Positions 8,975-18,091 of a stretch of 64,000 nt of DNA are shown here, one piece after another. The first letter of the stretch is position 1, and each line of letters starts with the position of its first letter. The DNA lies in contig NZ_JAPJDO010000028.1 of assembly GCF_026242045.1 (NCBI RefSeq), positions 17,654-81,653 of the forward strand. Direction: 5' to 3'. The position numbers and the translations under genes were made by a program. The notes beneath the pieces were generated by a model that worked only from the letters and a program-made list of their open reading frames with translations, did not search any database and was not told the origin of the DNA. The DNA is from Mycobacterium pinniadriaticum. Lineage in GTDB: Bacteria > Actinomycetota > Actinomycetes > Mycobacteriales > Mycobacteriaceae.

Positions 8975-8990
8975 TGACAAATTTGACAAA
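8975..8990. promoter_or_regulatory. AT-rich TGACAAA direct repeat in divergent promoter region
   Basis: Between the starts of pcp (8910) and the desaturase-like gene (9032) a short AT-rich patch holds TGACAAA twice (8975-8981 and 8984-8990), the second inside the palindrome TTTGACAAA. It could be an operator or supply a -35-like TTGACA at 8983. No -10 at a standard distance is evident, so the call is weak. Confidence 0.3.
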
Positions 8991-9031
8991 ACTTGGCCCA
9001 ATCGTGGCGGTCGCGGCATAGGCTGCGCCGC

Positions 9032-10597
9032 ATGACTGACTACGACGCGATCATCGTGGGGGCGGGACACAACGGGCTGACCGCGGCGGTGGTGCTGCAG
9101 CGAGCGGGGCTGCGCACGCTGTGTCTGGAGGCCAACACCTACAGCGGCGGCATGTCGGCCACCGTCGAACTGATCGACGGGTTCAAGTACGAGATCGCCG
9201 GATCCGTGCGCTTCCCCACCGCGCAGAAGATCAACAGCGAGCTCGGCCTGGACACCCTGCCGACCATCGAGTCGGAGGTCATGTCGGTCAACCTCGGGGA
9301 ACACGGCGAGGAAGCGATGATCTTCCACAGCGACCCGATGGCGATGATGACCCATCTCAACGAGAAGCACGGCATGGAAGCCGTGATGGCCATGGCCAAC
9401 CTGTACGCCTGGAGCACCGGCCCCGGCAAGGCACTCGGCCGCTTCGACCCGCTGGCTCTGCCGAAGACCATCGACGAGATGTACGCCTGTGCCGCGGACG
9501 AGAACGAGCGACGCGCCATCCACGAGATGCTGTTCGGCTCGGCGATGGACGTCGTCGACCGATTCCTGCCCGACAAGGACAAGCACGCCGTGATCCGCGG
9601 CATGCTGGCTTTCTTGGCGGTGAACTCCACCTACCGCGGTCCGTATACCCCCGGTAGCGCAACCTGTTTGGCGTTCGCGATGGCAATGCCCCCGGAGGGT
9701 GGCCAGATGACCACCAAACTGAAGGGCGGAATCGGCGTGCTCGCCGACCATCTGCGCGACCTGTTCATCGATGCGGCCGGCGAGATGCGCTATCGCACCA
9801 AGGTCGAGCAGATCCTGGTCGAGGACGCCCACGTCACCGGGGTGCGCCTCAAGGACGGCGAGGTGATCACCGCGCCGATCGTGGTGTCCAACCTGGCACC
9901 GGAGACCACGCTGCTGGATCTCGTCGGCGTCGACCACCTGCCCTCGTCACTGGTGACGCGGCTGGCCGGTCGCGACCACCGGGCGTCCTTCATGCAGATC
10001 CACTTCGCCCTGGACGGGCCACCCGAGTACGCCGCGCCCTACGACTTCCTCAACAAGCCCGGCATGCAGATGTCGGTGGGCATGTTCGGTTCGCCCGAAG
10101 AACAGCAGCGCCAATGGGAGAAAGCCCGTGGCGGCGAGGTACCGGACAATCCCGCGCTCTCGATCCAGATGCCGACGGTCGGCGACCCTGAGATGGCCCC
10201 GCCGGGCAAGCACGCCGCGAGCGTGTACGCCTACGGCTTCCCCATCGAGGCGCCCCGCGAGCAGCATGGTCAGCTGAAAACCGAGATGGCGCAACGGGTT
10301 GTCGACAAGATCACCCGGTACGCACCGAACTTCAAGGACATCCTGATCCGCGACATCACGTTCGCGCCGTATCACATGAACACCATGTTCGCCGCGCCCA
10401 ACGGCGACTTCTGCCACGGTCTGCTGCAGCCCGAGCTGATGGGACCGAACCGGCCCGGCCCCAAGGGGTTCATCGACGAGCCGATCCCGATCGAGGGCCT
10501 CTACCTGGGCGGTGCCGGCTGCCACGGCGGGCCGGGCATCACGTTCATTCCGGGCTACAACGCCGGCTATCAGGTACTGGCCGACGCCGGCCGCTAG
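9032..10597 (+). CDS. Phytoene-desaturase/PYROXD2-like FAD oxidoreductase
   Basis: 521 residues from ATG 9032. The N-terminal FAD motif is IIVGAGHNGLTAA (residues 7-19) with Glu of the second strand at LCLEAN; the C-terminus has the flavin segment GLYLGGAGCHGGPGITFIPG. This is the carotenoid-desaturase-like amine-oxidase superfamily, the PYROXD2 branch rather than a true carotenoid enzyme, and no other carotenoid genes are nearby. Substrate is unknown. It is divergent from pcp and followed after 5 bp by a strong hairpin, so it is probably monocistronic. Confidence 0.85.
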   Translation: MTDYDAIIVGAGHNGLTAAVVLQRAGLRTLCLEANTYSGGMSATVELIDGFKYEIAGSVRFPTAQKINSELGLDTLPTIESEVMSVNLGEHGEEAMIFHSDPMAMMTHLNEKHGMEAVMAMANLYAWSTGPGKALGRFDPLALPKTIDEMYACAADENERRAIHEMLFGSAMDVVDRFLPDKDKHAVIRGMLAFLAVNSTYRGPYTPGSATCLAFAMAMPPEGGQMTTKLKGGIGVLADHLRDLFIDAAGEMRYRTKVEQILVEDAHVTGVRLKDGEVITAPIVVSNLAPETTLLDLVGVDHLPSSLVTRLAGRDHRASFMQIHFALDGPPEYAAPYDFLNKPGMQMSVGMFGSPEEQQRQWEKARGGEVPDNPALSIQMPTVGDPEMAPPGKHAASVYAYGFPIEAPREQHGQLKTEMAQRVVDKITRYAPNFKDILIRDITFAPYHMNTMFAAPNGDFCHGLLQPELMGPNRPGPKGFIDEPIPIEGLYLGGAGCHGGPGITFIPGYNAGYQVLADAGR

Positions 10598-10602
10598 CGG
10601 TG

Positions 10603-10643
10603 TCGGCGCGTTTTCCGTCGCTGAGCGGCGGAAAGCGCGCCGA
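10603..10643. terminator. Hairpin, copy 1 of a palindromic element
   Basis: Arms 10603-10620 and 10626-10643 (TCGGCGCGTTTTCCGTCG against its complement) pair over 18 bp with two mismatches and a 5-nt loop. It lies directly after the desaturase-like stop. The same arm sequence recurs in a second hairpin at 14261-14321, so the protease/MBL pair is bracketed by related elements. Confidence 0.7.
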
Positions 10644-10792
10644 AATCACACGAGCGGATCCAATTCACTTCTGCGACAGCCGTATTTCATCGATCTTCTG
10701 GTCGAAATCGGAGTGCAGCCGGGTGCGCTGTGCTACGAAAGCGCCAGGACGGCTGCCGGGTCGTGGTCCGGCACCGGGGCAGGAGGACAGCG

Positions 10793-12925
10793 ATGCGTCG
10801 CACGGACGACTACGCGCACAAACTGCATCCCTGGCTGCGAGTCGCCGCCAACAGCAGTCAGGTGGTCAATGCGATCCGCTCCGACGGATCAGCCCGGATG
10901 GCCAGCGACATCTCACTGGAGACCAAAGGCGTGCCGATTGCACCGATCCATGCCGAGCTCGCCCAGCAGGTAACACTGGAACCGCGCTGGACGGCCGGCA
11001 TCGAATCGGTGTCGGGTCTACTTCCCAAGCGCCCTAAGATCATCGAAGCGCCGCAACCGACCGAGGCGTACGTCAATGTGGTGATCGATTTCTTCCCCGA
11101 ACAGCAGGACGCCGGCGATCAGAGGCCCGCCGGAATGGAGCGCGTCGCAGCGGAGATCCACCAGCTGCAGACCAGTGCGATCACCGTCGCCACCGGGACA
11201 CTCACCCGGCGCAACATGCTGTGCGCCACCGTGCCGGTCACAGCACTCGAACGTCTGCAGCGCGACCCCGCGGTCGCGTTCATCCAACCCTCGGAGCCGC
11301 TCGCGCTCGACCATCCCCAGCCAGCCGAAGCCCCCGCCCCCAAGAGGCCACCTTCCAAGGCGATCGGCAGTGCCCAGAAGAACGGGCGCGGGGAAGGCGT
11401 GCTGATCGGAATCATCGACGTCGGCGGATTCGACTTCGCCCACCCCGATTTCCTCGACGAGAACGGCCAGACCCGCTTCGTGGCGATCTGGGACCAGGGC
11501 GGCGACTTCCGGCCGCCCCCGGCTGGCTTCTCGCGCGGCTCGGAGTTCCGCCGAAAACACCTCAACGCCGCCATCAAGGACGCAAAGAAACCCGGTCTAC
11601 CGCCTGCGACCTGGATTGAGCAACAAAGTCAGATGCAGCCGGGATCCCACGGCACCCATGTAGCCAGCATCGTCGCCGGGAACTCCGGTGTCTGCCCGAA
11701 GGCGAAGATCGCGGCGGTGCTACTCGACGTCCCCGCACCCAAAGACGACCTGGAGCGCCGGCGTTCTACGTTCAGCGATACCAGCTCGATCATCCACGCG
11801 GTCGAATACCTGCTCGCCATCGCCAAGGAGGAGGACCTTCCCCTCAGCATCAACATCAGCCTGGGAACCAACGGTGGCTCCCACGACGGGGCGGGCGGTG
11901 TCTCACGCTGGCTCGACGCCTACCTGGCGCAGCCGGGCCGGGCGATCTGTGTGGCGGCTGGCAATGCCGGTCAGGAGAAGGCCGAGGGAGAAGGCGACCT
12001 CGGCTGGATCGTAGGGCGCATTCATACCAGCGGACGCGTCCCGGCGCGTGGACTCGAGGTGGACATCGAGTGGACCGTCGTCGGTGACGGTATCGAAGAC
12101 TGGTCGGAGAACGAGCTGGAGATCTGGTACAGCGCGCAGGACCGCTTCACCGTGTCGCTGAAGCCGCCCGGCGCCACGGAGTGGATCGAGGTCCAGCCGC
12201 GACAGGGTGTAGAAAACCGCCCGCTGCGTGACGGGGTCAACGTCTCGATCTACAACGAGCTCTACCACCCGATCACGGGCGGCAACTACATTTCGGTTTA
12301 CCTCATCCCGAACCTGGACCGGAAGAACTTCCGGGGCATTACCTGCGGCGTGTGGAAGGTACGTCTGACCGGCGACGAGGTGCGCGACGGCCGGTTCGAC
12401 GCCTGGATCGAACGCGACGACCCAAGGGAGATCGGCCGCGACGGCGGCCGCCGGATGTTCTGGTTCCCCTCGTTCTTCAGCGAACGGTCCAATGTCGACT
12501 CACATTCGATCACCTCACTGGCATGCGGCCAGCGGGTCATCGCGGTGGCGAACCTCGACGAAGCCAGGGAGCGGATCAATGTCTCCAGCAGCCAGGGCCC
12601 GACGAGGGATGGGCGCTACAAGCCGGAAGTCGCCGCTCCCGGCACGAACATCTTCGCCGCCAACGGATTTGCGGACGAGACCACCCCGTGGACCGGCATG
12701 ACGGGGACAAGCATGGCCAGCCCTTATGTCGCCGGTGTCGTCGGCTTGATGCTGGCGGCCAACAAGGACCTGACAGCGGCACAGTGCGTGGGGATCCTGC
12801 AACGCACCGCGTCCCCTTTGCCGGGAGCCTCGTACGCGTGGGTCAACGACATGGGTTTCGGGGCGATCGACCCGGAGCCGGCGATACACGAGGCCGCCCT
12901 GATCAATCAGCGGATCGAAATCTGA
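10793..12925 (+). CDS. S8 (subtilisin-like) serine protease without signal peptide
   Basis: 710 residues. The subtilase triad is complete: Asp209 (IGIIDVGG), His286 (GSHGTHVASIVAG) and Ser640 (TGTSMASPYVAG). Residues 1-200 form an N-terminal region ending in a Pro-rich linker (about 172-190), possibly a propeptide or sensor domain; an insert of about 200 residues separates His and Ser and looks beta-rich. There is no signal peptide or membrane anchor, so it is predicted cytosolic, unlike secreted subtilases and mycosins. The start at 10793 is set by a perfect AGGAGG at 10781. The MBL-fold gene follows 11 bp later. Protease plus MBL pairs occur in conflict-type systems, so a regulated effector role is possible (inference). 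Confidence 0.9.
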   Translation: MRRTDDYAHKLHPWLRVAANSSQVVNAIRSDGSARMASDISLETKGVPIAPIHAELAQQVTLEPRWTAGIESVSGLLPKRPKIIEAPQPTEAYVNVVIDFFPEQQDAGDQRPAGMERVAAEIHQLQTSAITVATGTLTRRNMLCATVPVTALERLQRDPAVAFIQPSEPLALDHPQPAEAPAPKRPPSKAIGSAQKNGRGEGVLIGIIDVGGFDFAHPDFLDENGQTRFVAIWDQGGDFRPPPAGFSRGSEFRRKHLNAAIKDAKKPGLPPATWIEQQSQMQPGSHGTHVASIVAGNSGVCPKAKIAAVLLDVPAPKDDLERRRSTFSDTSSIIHAVEYLLAIAKEEDLPLSINISLGTNGGSHDGAGGVSRWLDAYLAQPGRAICVAAGNAGQEKAEGEGDLGWIVGRIHTSGRVPARGLEVDIEWTVVGDGIEDWSENELEIWYSAQDRFTVSLKPPGATEWIEVQPRQGVENRPLRDGVNVSIYNELYHPITGGNYISVYLIPNLDRKNFRGITCGVWKVRLTGDEVRDGRFDAWIERDDPREIGRDGGRRMFWFPSFFSERSNVDSHSITSLACGQRVIAVANLDEARERINVSSSQGPTRDGRYKPEVAAPGTNIFAANGFADETTPWTGMTGTSMASPYVAGVVGLMLAANKDLTAAQCVGILQRTASPLPGASYAWVNDMGFGAIDPEPAIHEAALINQRIEI

Positions 12926-12936
12926 TCGGTATTCCC

Positions 12937-14247
12937 ATGAAACTGACGATCTTCCAATCCGACAAGGGTGACTGCCTGCTTCTCGAAGGTGAGTCCGGTG
13001 AGCTCGTCCTATGCGACGGCGGCATGGGGCCAAGCATGCGGGATTCGGTCCGCCACGAACTCGCTGGACTCCGCGAACAGGGCCGCGAACTTGAGTTCGC
13101 CTACATCTCGCATGTCGACAACGACCACATCAATGGTGTCCTTCAACTGCTGCAGGACGAGGTGGAATGGCGCGTCTTCGACCACCACCGCGACACCAAC
13201 GATCCGATCAGAGAGCCCCACTGCCCACGCCCACCGGTGGTAAAAGGAATCCTGCACAACGGATTCCGCGATCAGATTACCGCCAACAACCGACGGCTCG
13301 AAGACATCGTCACCGCACGCGAAATCGAGAGTCTGCTCACCGCAATGGTCCCACCCTTGTTCGGGACCGCGGTGCCGGAGTTGATGTACGCCGCCGACCG
13401 GATGCAGGCCATTGCTACGGGTATCTCTGAGTCACTTCAGATTTCACGTCTCACCGCAGCGGACGCACTCGACATCCCAGTCAACCAGCCCCCCGGGGTC
13501 GACAAGCCCTCCCGGTTGCTCTATGCCGGCCGTCCCGGTGATGAGTTCACGCTGGGCTCGATGACCTTCACCCTGCTGGGTCCCACCGAGAAGGAGCTCA
13601 AAGATCTACGAGACGGCTGGAATCACTGGCTGCGCAACAACCGCGACCGTGCCACAAAGCTGCGGGCACAGCTGAAGAAGCGCGTCGAGGACTTCAGCGC
13701 CGACGCGTTGACGGACTCCCCGTTCGACCTGCGCGACTGGGAAGGGATTCCCGACTTCGAGGGGGTCACCGTTCCGAACATCGCGTCGCTGATGTTCATG
13801 GTGCAGGAGGGCGAAAGGCGGCTGTTACTCACCGGAGACTGCCAACAGAAGTTCATCCTCGACGGACTGCGCCGCACCGGGTTCCTGGGGCACGGCGACG
13901 ACCACCTGCACATCGACGTGCTCAAGGTCCAGCACCACGGCTCCGAACACAACATGGACGACAACTTCGCCGACACCGTCTCCGCCGACCACTATGTGTT
14001 CTGCGGCAACGGCCAACACGACAATCCCGATCTGGGGGTCCTGCAGACGGTGTTCGGATCGCGCAGCTCCGACGACAAGGACTTCCACTTCTGGTTCAGC
14101 ACCACGTCAGAGGCCCAAGTCGAAGGCAGCACCCGCCGGGCGCACTTCGCCAAGGTGGAGGCGCTGGCGGCCGAGCTCGTCGACCAGTCCGACGGCCGGT
14201 TGACACTGCACTTCAACACCGGGACGGGGATCGACCTCCCCGTCTGA
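12937..14247 (+). CDS. Metallo-beta-lactamase-fold protein (ComEC/Rec2-type MBL domain)
   Basis: 436 residues from ATG 12937, 11 bp after the subtilase stop. The metal motif is ISHVDNDHINGV (H59, D61, D63, H64); the later ligands lie in LLLTGDC and VQHHGSEHN. The order and spacing resemble the soluble MBL domain of ComEC-like proteins, often nucleases or phosphodiesterases, but no membrane domain is present. A region of about 170 residues between the first and second metal motifs is larger than in simple MBL hydrolases. It probably works with the adjacent protease; substrate is unknown. It ends shortly before the second hairpin element. Confidence 0.85.
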   Translation: MKLTIFQSDKGDCLLLEGESGELVLCDGGMGPSMRDSVRHELAGLREQGRELEFAYISHVDNDHINGVLQLLQDEVEWRVFDHHRDTNDPIREPHCPRPPVVKGILHNGFRDQITANNRRLEDIVTAREIESLLTAMVPPLFGTAVPELMYAADRMQAIATGISESLQISRLTAADALDIPVNQPPGVDKPSRLLYAGRPGDEFTLGSMTFTLLGPTEKELKDLRDGWNHWLRNNRDRATKLRAQLKKRVEDFSADALTDSPFDLRDWEGIPDFEGVTVPNIASLMFMVQEGERRLLLTGDCQQKFILDGLRRTGFLGHGDDHLHIDVLKVQHHGSEHNMDDNFADTVSADHYVFCGNGQHDNPDLGVLQTVFGSRSSDDKDFHFWFSTTSEAQVEGSTRRAHFAKVEALAAELVDQSDGRLTLHFNTGTGIDLPV

Positions 14248-14260
14248 GCACATCCTCGCG

Positions 14261-14321
14261 ATTTCGGCGCGTTTTCGTTCGCCCACCCGCCGCCAGGAGG
14301 CGAAGGAAAACGCGCCGAAAT
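14261..14321. terminator. Hairpin, copy 2 of a palindromic element
   Basis: Arms 14261-14283 and 14299-14321 (ATTTCGGCGCGTTTTCGTTC onward) pair over 23 bp with one mismatch. It sits between the MBL gene and the convergent ubiE and can stop both. It shares the TCGGCGCGTTTTC core with the hairpin at 10603. Confidence 0.75.
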
Positions 14322-15007
14322 CACGGCTTGACCGCGGCGTGCAGCGCGACGATCCCGCCGGTGAGGTTGCGCCAGCGCACGTCCGACCAGCCGGCGTCCC
14401 GGATCTGCCGGGCCAGCGCCGCCTGGTCGGGCCAGGCCCGGATGGACTCGGCCAGATAGACGTAGGCCTCCGGGTTGCTCGACACCGCCCGCGCCACCCG
14501 CGGCAGCGCCTGCATCAGGTACTCCTTGTAGGCGAACGAGAACACCGGCACCACCGGGGTGGAGAACTCGCACACCACCAGCCGCCCGCCGGGGCGGGTA
14601 ACCCGGGCCATCTCCCGCAGGCCCGCAGGATGGTCGACGACATTGCGCAGACCGAAGCTGATCGTCACCGCGTCGAACACGGCGTCGTCGAACGGCAGCT
14701 TGGTCGCATCGGCGGCCACCTTGGGCACCGGCCGCGCCGCGCCCGCCCGCAACATGCCGACCGAGAAGTCGGCGGCCACGCACCACGCACCGGAGCGGGC
14801 CAGCTCCACCGTCGACACCGCCGTGCCCGCCGCCAGGTCCAGCACCCGGTCGCCGGGCCCGATGCCCAGCGCCGACCGCGTCGCACGTCGCCACGCACGG
14901 TCCTGCCCCAGCGACAGCACCGTGTTGGTGATGTCGTAGCGGCGCGCCACGGCGTCGAACATCGACGCCACATCGCGGGGATCCTTGTCCAGCGTCGCGC
15001 GGCTCAC
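14321..15007 (-). CDS. ubiE: Demethylmenaquinone C-methyltransferase
   Basis: 228 residues from the GTG at 15007. It methylates demethylmenaquinone with SAM, the last step of menaquinone synthesis (called menG, menH or ubiE in different annotations). FDAVARRYDITNTVLSLGQD at the N-terminus and the SAM motif VLDLAAGTA (about residue 55) identify the UbiE family; ISFGLRNV is another signature. It corresponds to Rv0558 (234 aa). The SDR gene starts divergently 56 bp away. Confidence 0.94.
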   Translation of the reverse strand: MSRATLDKDPRDVASMFDAVARRYDITNTVLSLGQDRAWRRATRSALGIGPGDRVLDLAAGTAVSTVELARSGAWCVAADFSVGMLRAGAARPVPKVAADATKLPFDDAVFDAVTISFGLRNVVDHPAGLREMARVTRPGGRLVVCEFSTPVVPVFSFAYKEYLMQALPRVARAVSSNPEAYVYLAESIRAWPDQAALARQIRDAGWSDVRWRNLTGGIVALHAAVKP

Positions 15008-15063
15008 GCTGCCGACGCTACCCGAGTGGGAATCACGGGCCAGCTCACGCGTTGCACACACTC

Positions 15064-15888
15064 GTGAGTGAAAAAATCTGGTTCATCACTGGCACGTCGC
15101 GTGGCTTCGGCCGGGAATGGGCGATCGCCGCCCTGGAACGCGGCGACAAGGTCGCCGCCACCGCGCGCGACACCGCGACGCTGACCGACCTGGTCGACAA
15201 ATACGGCGACGCGATCCTGCCGATCCAGCTCGACGTCACCGACCGCGCGGCCGACTTCGCCGCGGTCAAGCAGGCGCACGACCGCTTCGGCCGCCTCGAC
15301 ATCGTCGTCAACAACGCCGGCTACGGCCACTTCGGCTTCATCGAGGAGCTGTCCGAGTCCGACGCACGCGACCAGCTCGAAACCAACGTCTTCGGCGCGC
15401 TGTGGGTCACCCAGGCCGCGCTGCCGTACCTGCGCGCCCAGCGCAGCGGCCACATCATCCAGGTGTCGTCGATCGGCGGTATCACCGCCTTCCCACTCGT
15501 CGGCATCTACCACGCCTCGAAGTGGGCCCTGGAGGGCTTCTCGCAGGCGCTGGCTCAGGAAGTCGCGCCGTTCGGTGTCCACCTGACACTGATCGAGCCG
15601 GGCGGCTTCGACACCGACTGGTCCGGCCCGTCCTCGAAGCGATCGGTCGAGCTGCCCGACTACGCCGAGCTGCACCGCCAGGTCGACGAGGCCCGCGCCC
15701 AGCGATGGTCCAAACCCGGCAACCCCAAGGCGTCGGCGGCGGCGATCCTGAAGATCGTGGACGCGCCCACCCCGCCGCTGCGGGTGTTCTTCGGAGAGTC
15801 GCCGTTGCAGACGGCGAAGGCCGACTATGAGAGCCGCCTTGCGAATTGGGAGCAGTGGCAGCCGGTCGCCGTCGAGGCCCAGGGCTGA
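15064..15888 (+). CDS. Short-chain dehydrogenase/reductase
   Basis: 274 residues from GTG 15064 (MSEKIWFITG); an upstream TTG at 15052 is less likely. Classical SDR motifs: TGTSRGFGR (NADP-binding, residues 9-17), NNAGYG, catalytic Ser in SSIGG, and YHASK for Tyr and Lys. The Arg after the Gly motif favours NADP(H). The family oxidises or reduces alcohols and carbonyls; substrate unknown. Not an obvious member of the menaquinone pathway despite location. Confidence 0.88.
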   Translation: MSEKIWFITGTSRGFGREWAIAALERGDKVAATARDTATLTDLVDKYGDAILPIQLDVTDRAADFAAVKQAHDRFGRLDIVVNNAGYGHFGFIEELSESDARDQLETNVFGALWVTQAALPYLRAQRSGHIIQVSSIGGITAFPLVGIYHASKWALEGFSQALAQEVAPFGVHLTLIEPGGFDTDWSGPSSKRSVELPDYAELHRQVDEARAQRWSKPGNPKASAAAILKIVDAPTPPLRVFFGESPLQTAKADYESRLANWEQWQPVAVEAQG

Positions 15889-16053
15889 TTACATCGCGTG
15901 CGCGTCGACGCGTGGTAATTGACGTGCGCGAGAGGCCATCCGTTCGCTGAGGTGAATCAGCCGGTCCTCATGCCCAGCGGGCATGGTATAAGCCAACTTA
16001 CGGAGTTCGAGGGCAAATTCACAGAGGTCTTGGCGAAACGACGCGTCGTTCAT
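15889..16053 (-). CDS. Possible 54-residue small protein
   Basis: A small frame from ATG 16053 encodes a polar, helix-prone protein (starting MNDASFRQDLCEFALELRKL, ending LPRVDAHAM). Composition is protein-like: an amphipathic N-terminal helix and no low-complexity run. It lies in the 310-bp gap between the SDR and mgtA and ends 1 bp from the SDR stop on the opposite strand. I do not recognise a family. A plus-strand frame in the same gap looks worse. Confidence 0.45.
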   Translation of the reverse strand: MNDASFRQDLCEFALELRKLAYTMPAGHEDRLIHLSERMASRARQLPRVDAHAM

Positions 16054-16199
16054 CAGACGTCCCCCGTCGTGGAGAGGTTTGGGATTGGTATCGGCGTTGA
16101 CGTTCCCCCGCTTGGCATTCAGTCTGCCCCTGCCTGGTAGCTATGGAAAGGGTTCTCAGGAACAATTTAGCCAAGCCCCATCGGACGGTCGGGTAAGAC

Positions 16200-17339
16200 T
16201 CAGGCGGCGCGGATGCGCCGGCGTCGGCGCTCCCCGGCCCGCACCGCCTCGTAGTGACCAATGAGCTCGTCGCAGATCGCCGGCCAGGTCCGGCCGAGGA
16301 CGCTGCGCCGGGCGGCCAGCGAATAGCGTGCCCGCTCGTCGAGTAGATGGTCGACGGACTGCGCCAGCCGGTCTTCGAATTCCCCTACCGTCAATAACAA
16401 TCCGGTGCGGTAGGGCGCGACCAGGTCGCGGGGGCCGCCCGCGTCGGGCGCGACGACCGGCAGCCCAGAGGCCATCGCCTCCTGCACGGCCTGGCAGAAC
16501 GTCTCGTGCTCGCCTGGGTGGACGAACACGTCCATGCTCGCGTAGGCGGCGGCCAGCTGCTCGCCGTAGAGCGCCCCGGTGAACACCGCCGACGGCAACA
16601 AGGCTTTCAGCTTGTCCCGGTCGACGCCGTCGCCGACGATGACCAGCTGCAGGTCGTCGCGGTGGGCCAGGGCAGCCAGCCGTTCGACGTGTTTCTCCGG
16701 CGCGAGCCGTCCGACGAAGCCGACGATCGGCTTGCCAGACGGCGACCATCGCGCCCGCAGCTCGCCGTCGCGTGCCGAGGGTGCGAACCCGGTCACGTCG
16801 ACCCCGCGGGCCCACTGGTGCACACGCGGAATACCATGGGCCGCAAGATCTTCCATCGCTGCAGTGGATGGTGCCAGCGTGCGGTCGACGCGGGAATGCA
16901 AGTGCCGGTTCCACGCCCAGGCCGCCCGCGAAGCCGCGCCGATCCCGTAACTCTTGGCGAACCCCGCGATATCGGTCTGGTACACGGCCACCGTCGGCAC
17001 GCCGAGGTACCGAGCCGCCTGCAGGCCCCCGTATCCGAGCAGCGCCGGAGACGCCAGGTGGACGACGTGCGGGTCGAAACCGCGCAACACTCGAACCATT
17101 CGCGGCCGCGGCACACCCAGCGGCAACGACGTCACTTTGGGGAACATCTTCGACGGCACCCGGTGCACCCGGATTCCGTCGTGGATACGCTCGGCGGCCG
17201 GCTCACCGCGCGGGGTGTCCGGGGCGATGACGAGCGCTTCATGACCGGTACGACGGAGGTGCTCCAGCACCCGCAGCACCGAATTGGTGACACCGTTGAC
17301 GTTGGGCAGGAACGACTCGGCGACAATCGCAACGCGCAC
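16200..17339 (-). CDS. mgtA: GT4 alpha-mannosyltransferase (MgtA/PimB'-like)
   Basis: 379 residues. The N-terminus MRVAIVAESFLPNVNGV is the GT-B donor-side loop of actinobacterial mannosyltransferases; the C-terminal retaining-GT4 motif EX7E lies in GEHETFCQAVQEAMASG with the phosphate-binding VGRLAPEKHVERL before it. Rv0557 at the same position adds mannose from GDP-mannose to a glucuronyl-diacylglycerol acceptor (MgtA) and was once named PimB. The position between ubiE and the Rv0556 homologue supports orthology. It acts at the cytosolic face of the membrane. Confidence 0.9.
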   Translation of the reverse strand: MRVAIVAESFLPNVNGVTNSVLRVLEHLRRTGHEALVIAPDTPRGEPAAERIHDGIRVHRVPSKMFPKVTSLPLGVPRPRMVRVLRGFDPHVVHLASPALLGYGGLQAARYLGVPTVAVYQTDIAGFAKSYGIGAASRAAWAWNRHLHSRVDRTLAPSTAAMEDLAAHGIPRVHQWARGVDVTGFAPSARDGELRARWSPSGKPIVGFVGRLAPEKHVERLAALAHRDDLQLVIVGDGVDRDKLKALLPSAVFTGALYGEQLAAAYASMDVFVHPGEHETFCQAVQEAMASGLPVVAPDAGGPRDLVAPYRTGLLLTVGEFEDRLAQSVDHLLDERARYSLAARRSVLGRTWPAICDELIGHYEAVRAGERRRRRIRAA

Positions 17340-17428
17340 GCAACAAGAGTCTCAGCGGCGCCTGTCAGCGAGGTTGCGCCCAGGCATACACGACACGAAA
17401 AACTGGTGGGACGGGGTACCGTGCGAGC

Positions 17429-18091
17429 ATGCGCTACTGGTCTGTGCTCATGTTCTCGCTCGTGGTGCTGGTCGCCGGTTGCAGCAAGGAAATCACCGGT
17501 GTGGCGCAGGTGGATCCGCGCGGGCCGGCGACCGCGGTGAGCAAGGACGGCGTCGGCGTCGTCGCCGGCGATCCGGACGCACCGGTGCACATCGAGATCT
17601 ACACCGAACCGCAATGCACCCACTGTGCCGATCTGCAGCAGGATTTCGGCGACGAGCTCTCCAGGTACATGAACCTCGGCCAGCTGGTCGTCACCTACCG
17701 GCCGCTGACGTTTCTGGATGACAAGCCGGGCGGGTACTCCGACCGGGTGAGCAACGCACTGTTCCTGGCGGCCGGACCGGACACCTCGGCCAAAGCGTTT
17801 CAGGCTTTCGTACAAGACCTTTGGGGCCATCAGGATCCCCGGGGCCAGGGCCCATCGGACAGCGAGATCGCCGACATCGCCCGTGAGAGCGGCGTCTCAT
17901 CCACGGCGGTCGAGGCGATTCGCGCGGGTGAATCCGGAGTGGACCTGCAAGAGATGCAGGACACCAACTTCGAGTATCTCTACGAGATCGACCCGATCAA
18001 CACCGGCACACCGACGGTGTTCGACCTGACCAACGACGACAAGGTCGACATCTATGACAACAACTGGCTGTCCAAGCTGATGTCGACCTGA
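17429..18091 (+). CDS. DsbA/thioredoxin-fold lipoprotein
   Basis: 220 residues. The signal peptide ends in VLVAGC, so Cys18 is the lipidated residue. The redox motif CTHC (Cys63, Cys66) follows a beta strand (VHIEIYTEPQ), and a cis-Pro is expected at TGTPTVFD near the C-terminus, which together define the DsbA-like thioredoxin fold. It likely forms or isomerises disulfides in exported proteins outside the membrane. Its 3' end overlaps that of the convergent Rv0556-like gene by 40 bp, which leaves no room for a separate terminator. Confidence 0.88.
   Translation: MRYWSVLMFSLVVLVAGCSKEITGVAQVDPRGPATAVSKDGVGVVAGDPDAPVHIEIYTEPQCTHCADLQQDFGDELSRYMNLGQLVVTYRPLTFLDDKPGGYSDRVSNALFLAAGPDTSAKAFQAFVQDLWGHQDPRGQGPSDSEIADIARESGVSSTAVEAIRAGESGVDLQEMQDTNFEYLYEIDPINTGTPTVFDLTNDDKVDIYDNNWLSKLMST

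Noticed and set aside
12352..12936. N-terminal extension of the MBL protein frame
   Set aside because: It overlaps the subtilase in another frame and has no protein-like pattern; ATG 12937 gives a complete MBL fold.
15919..16140. Plus-strand 73-codon frame in the SDR-mgtA gap
   Set aside because: No family or ribosome-binding site; the minus-strand 54-residue frame is more protein-like.
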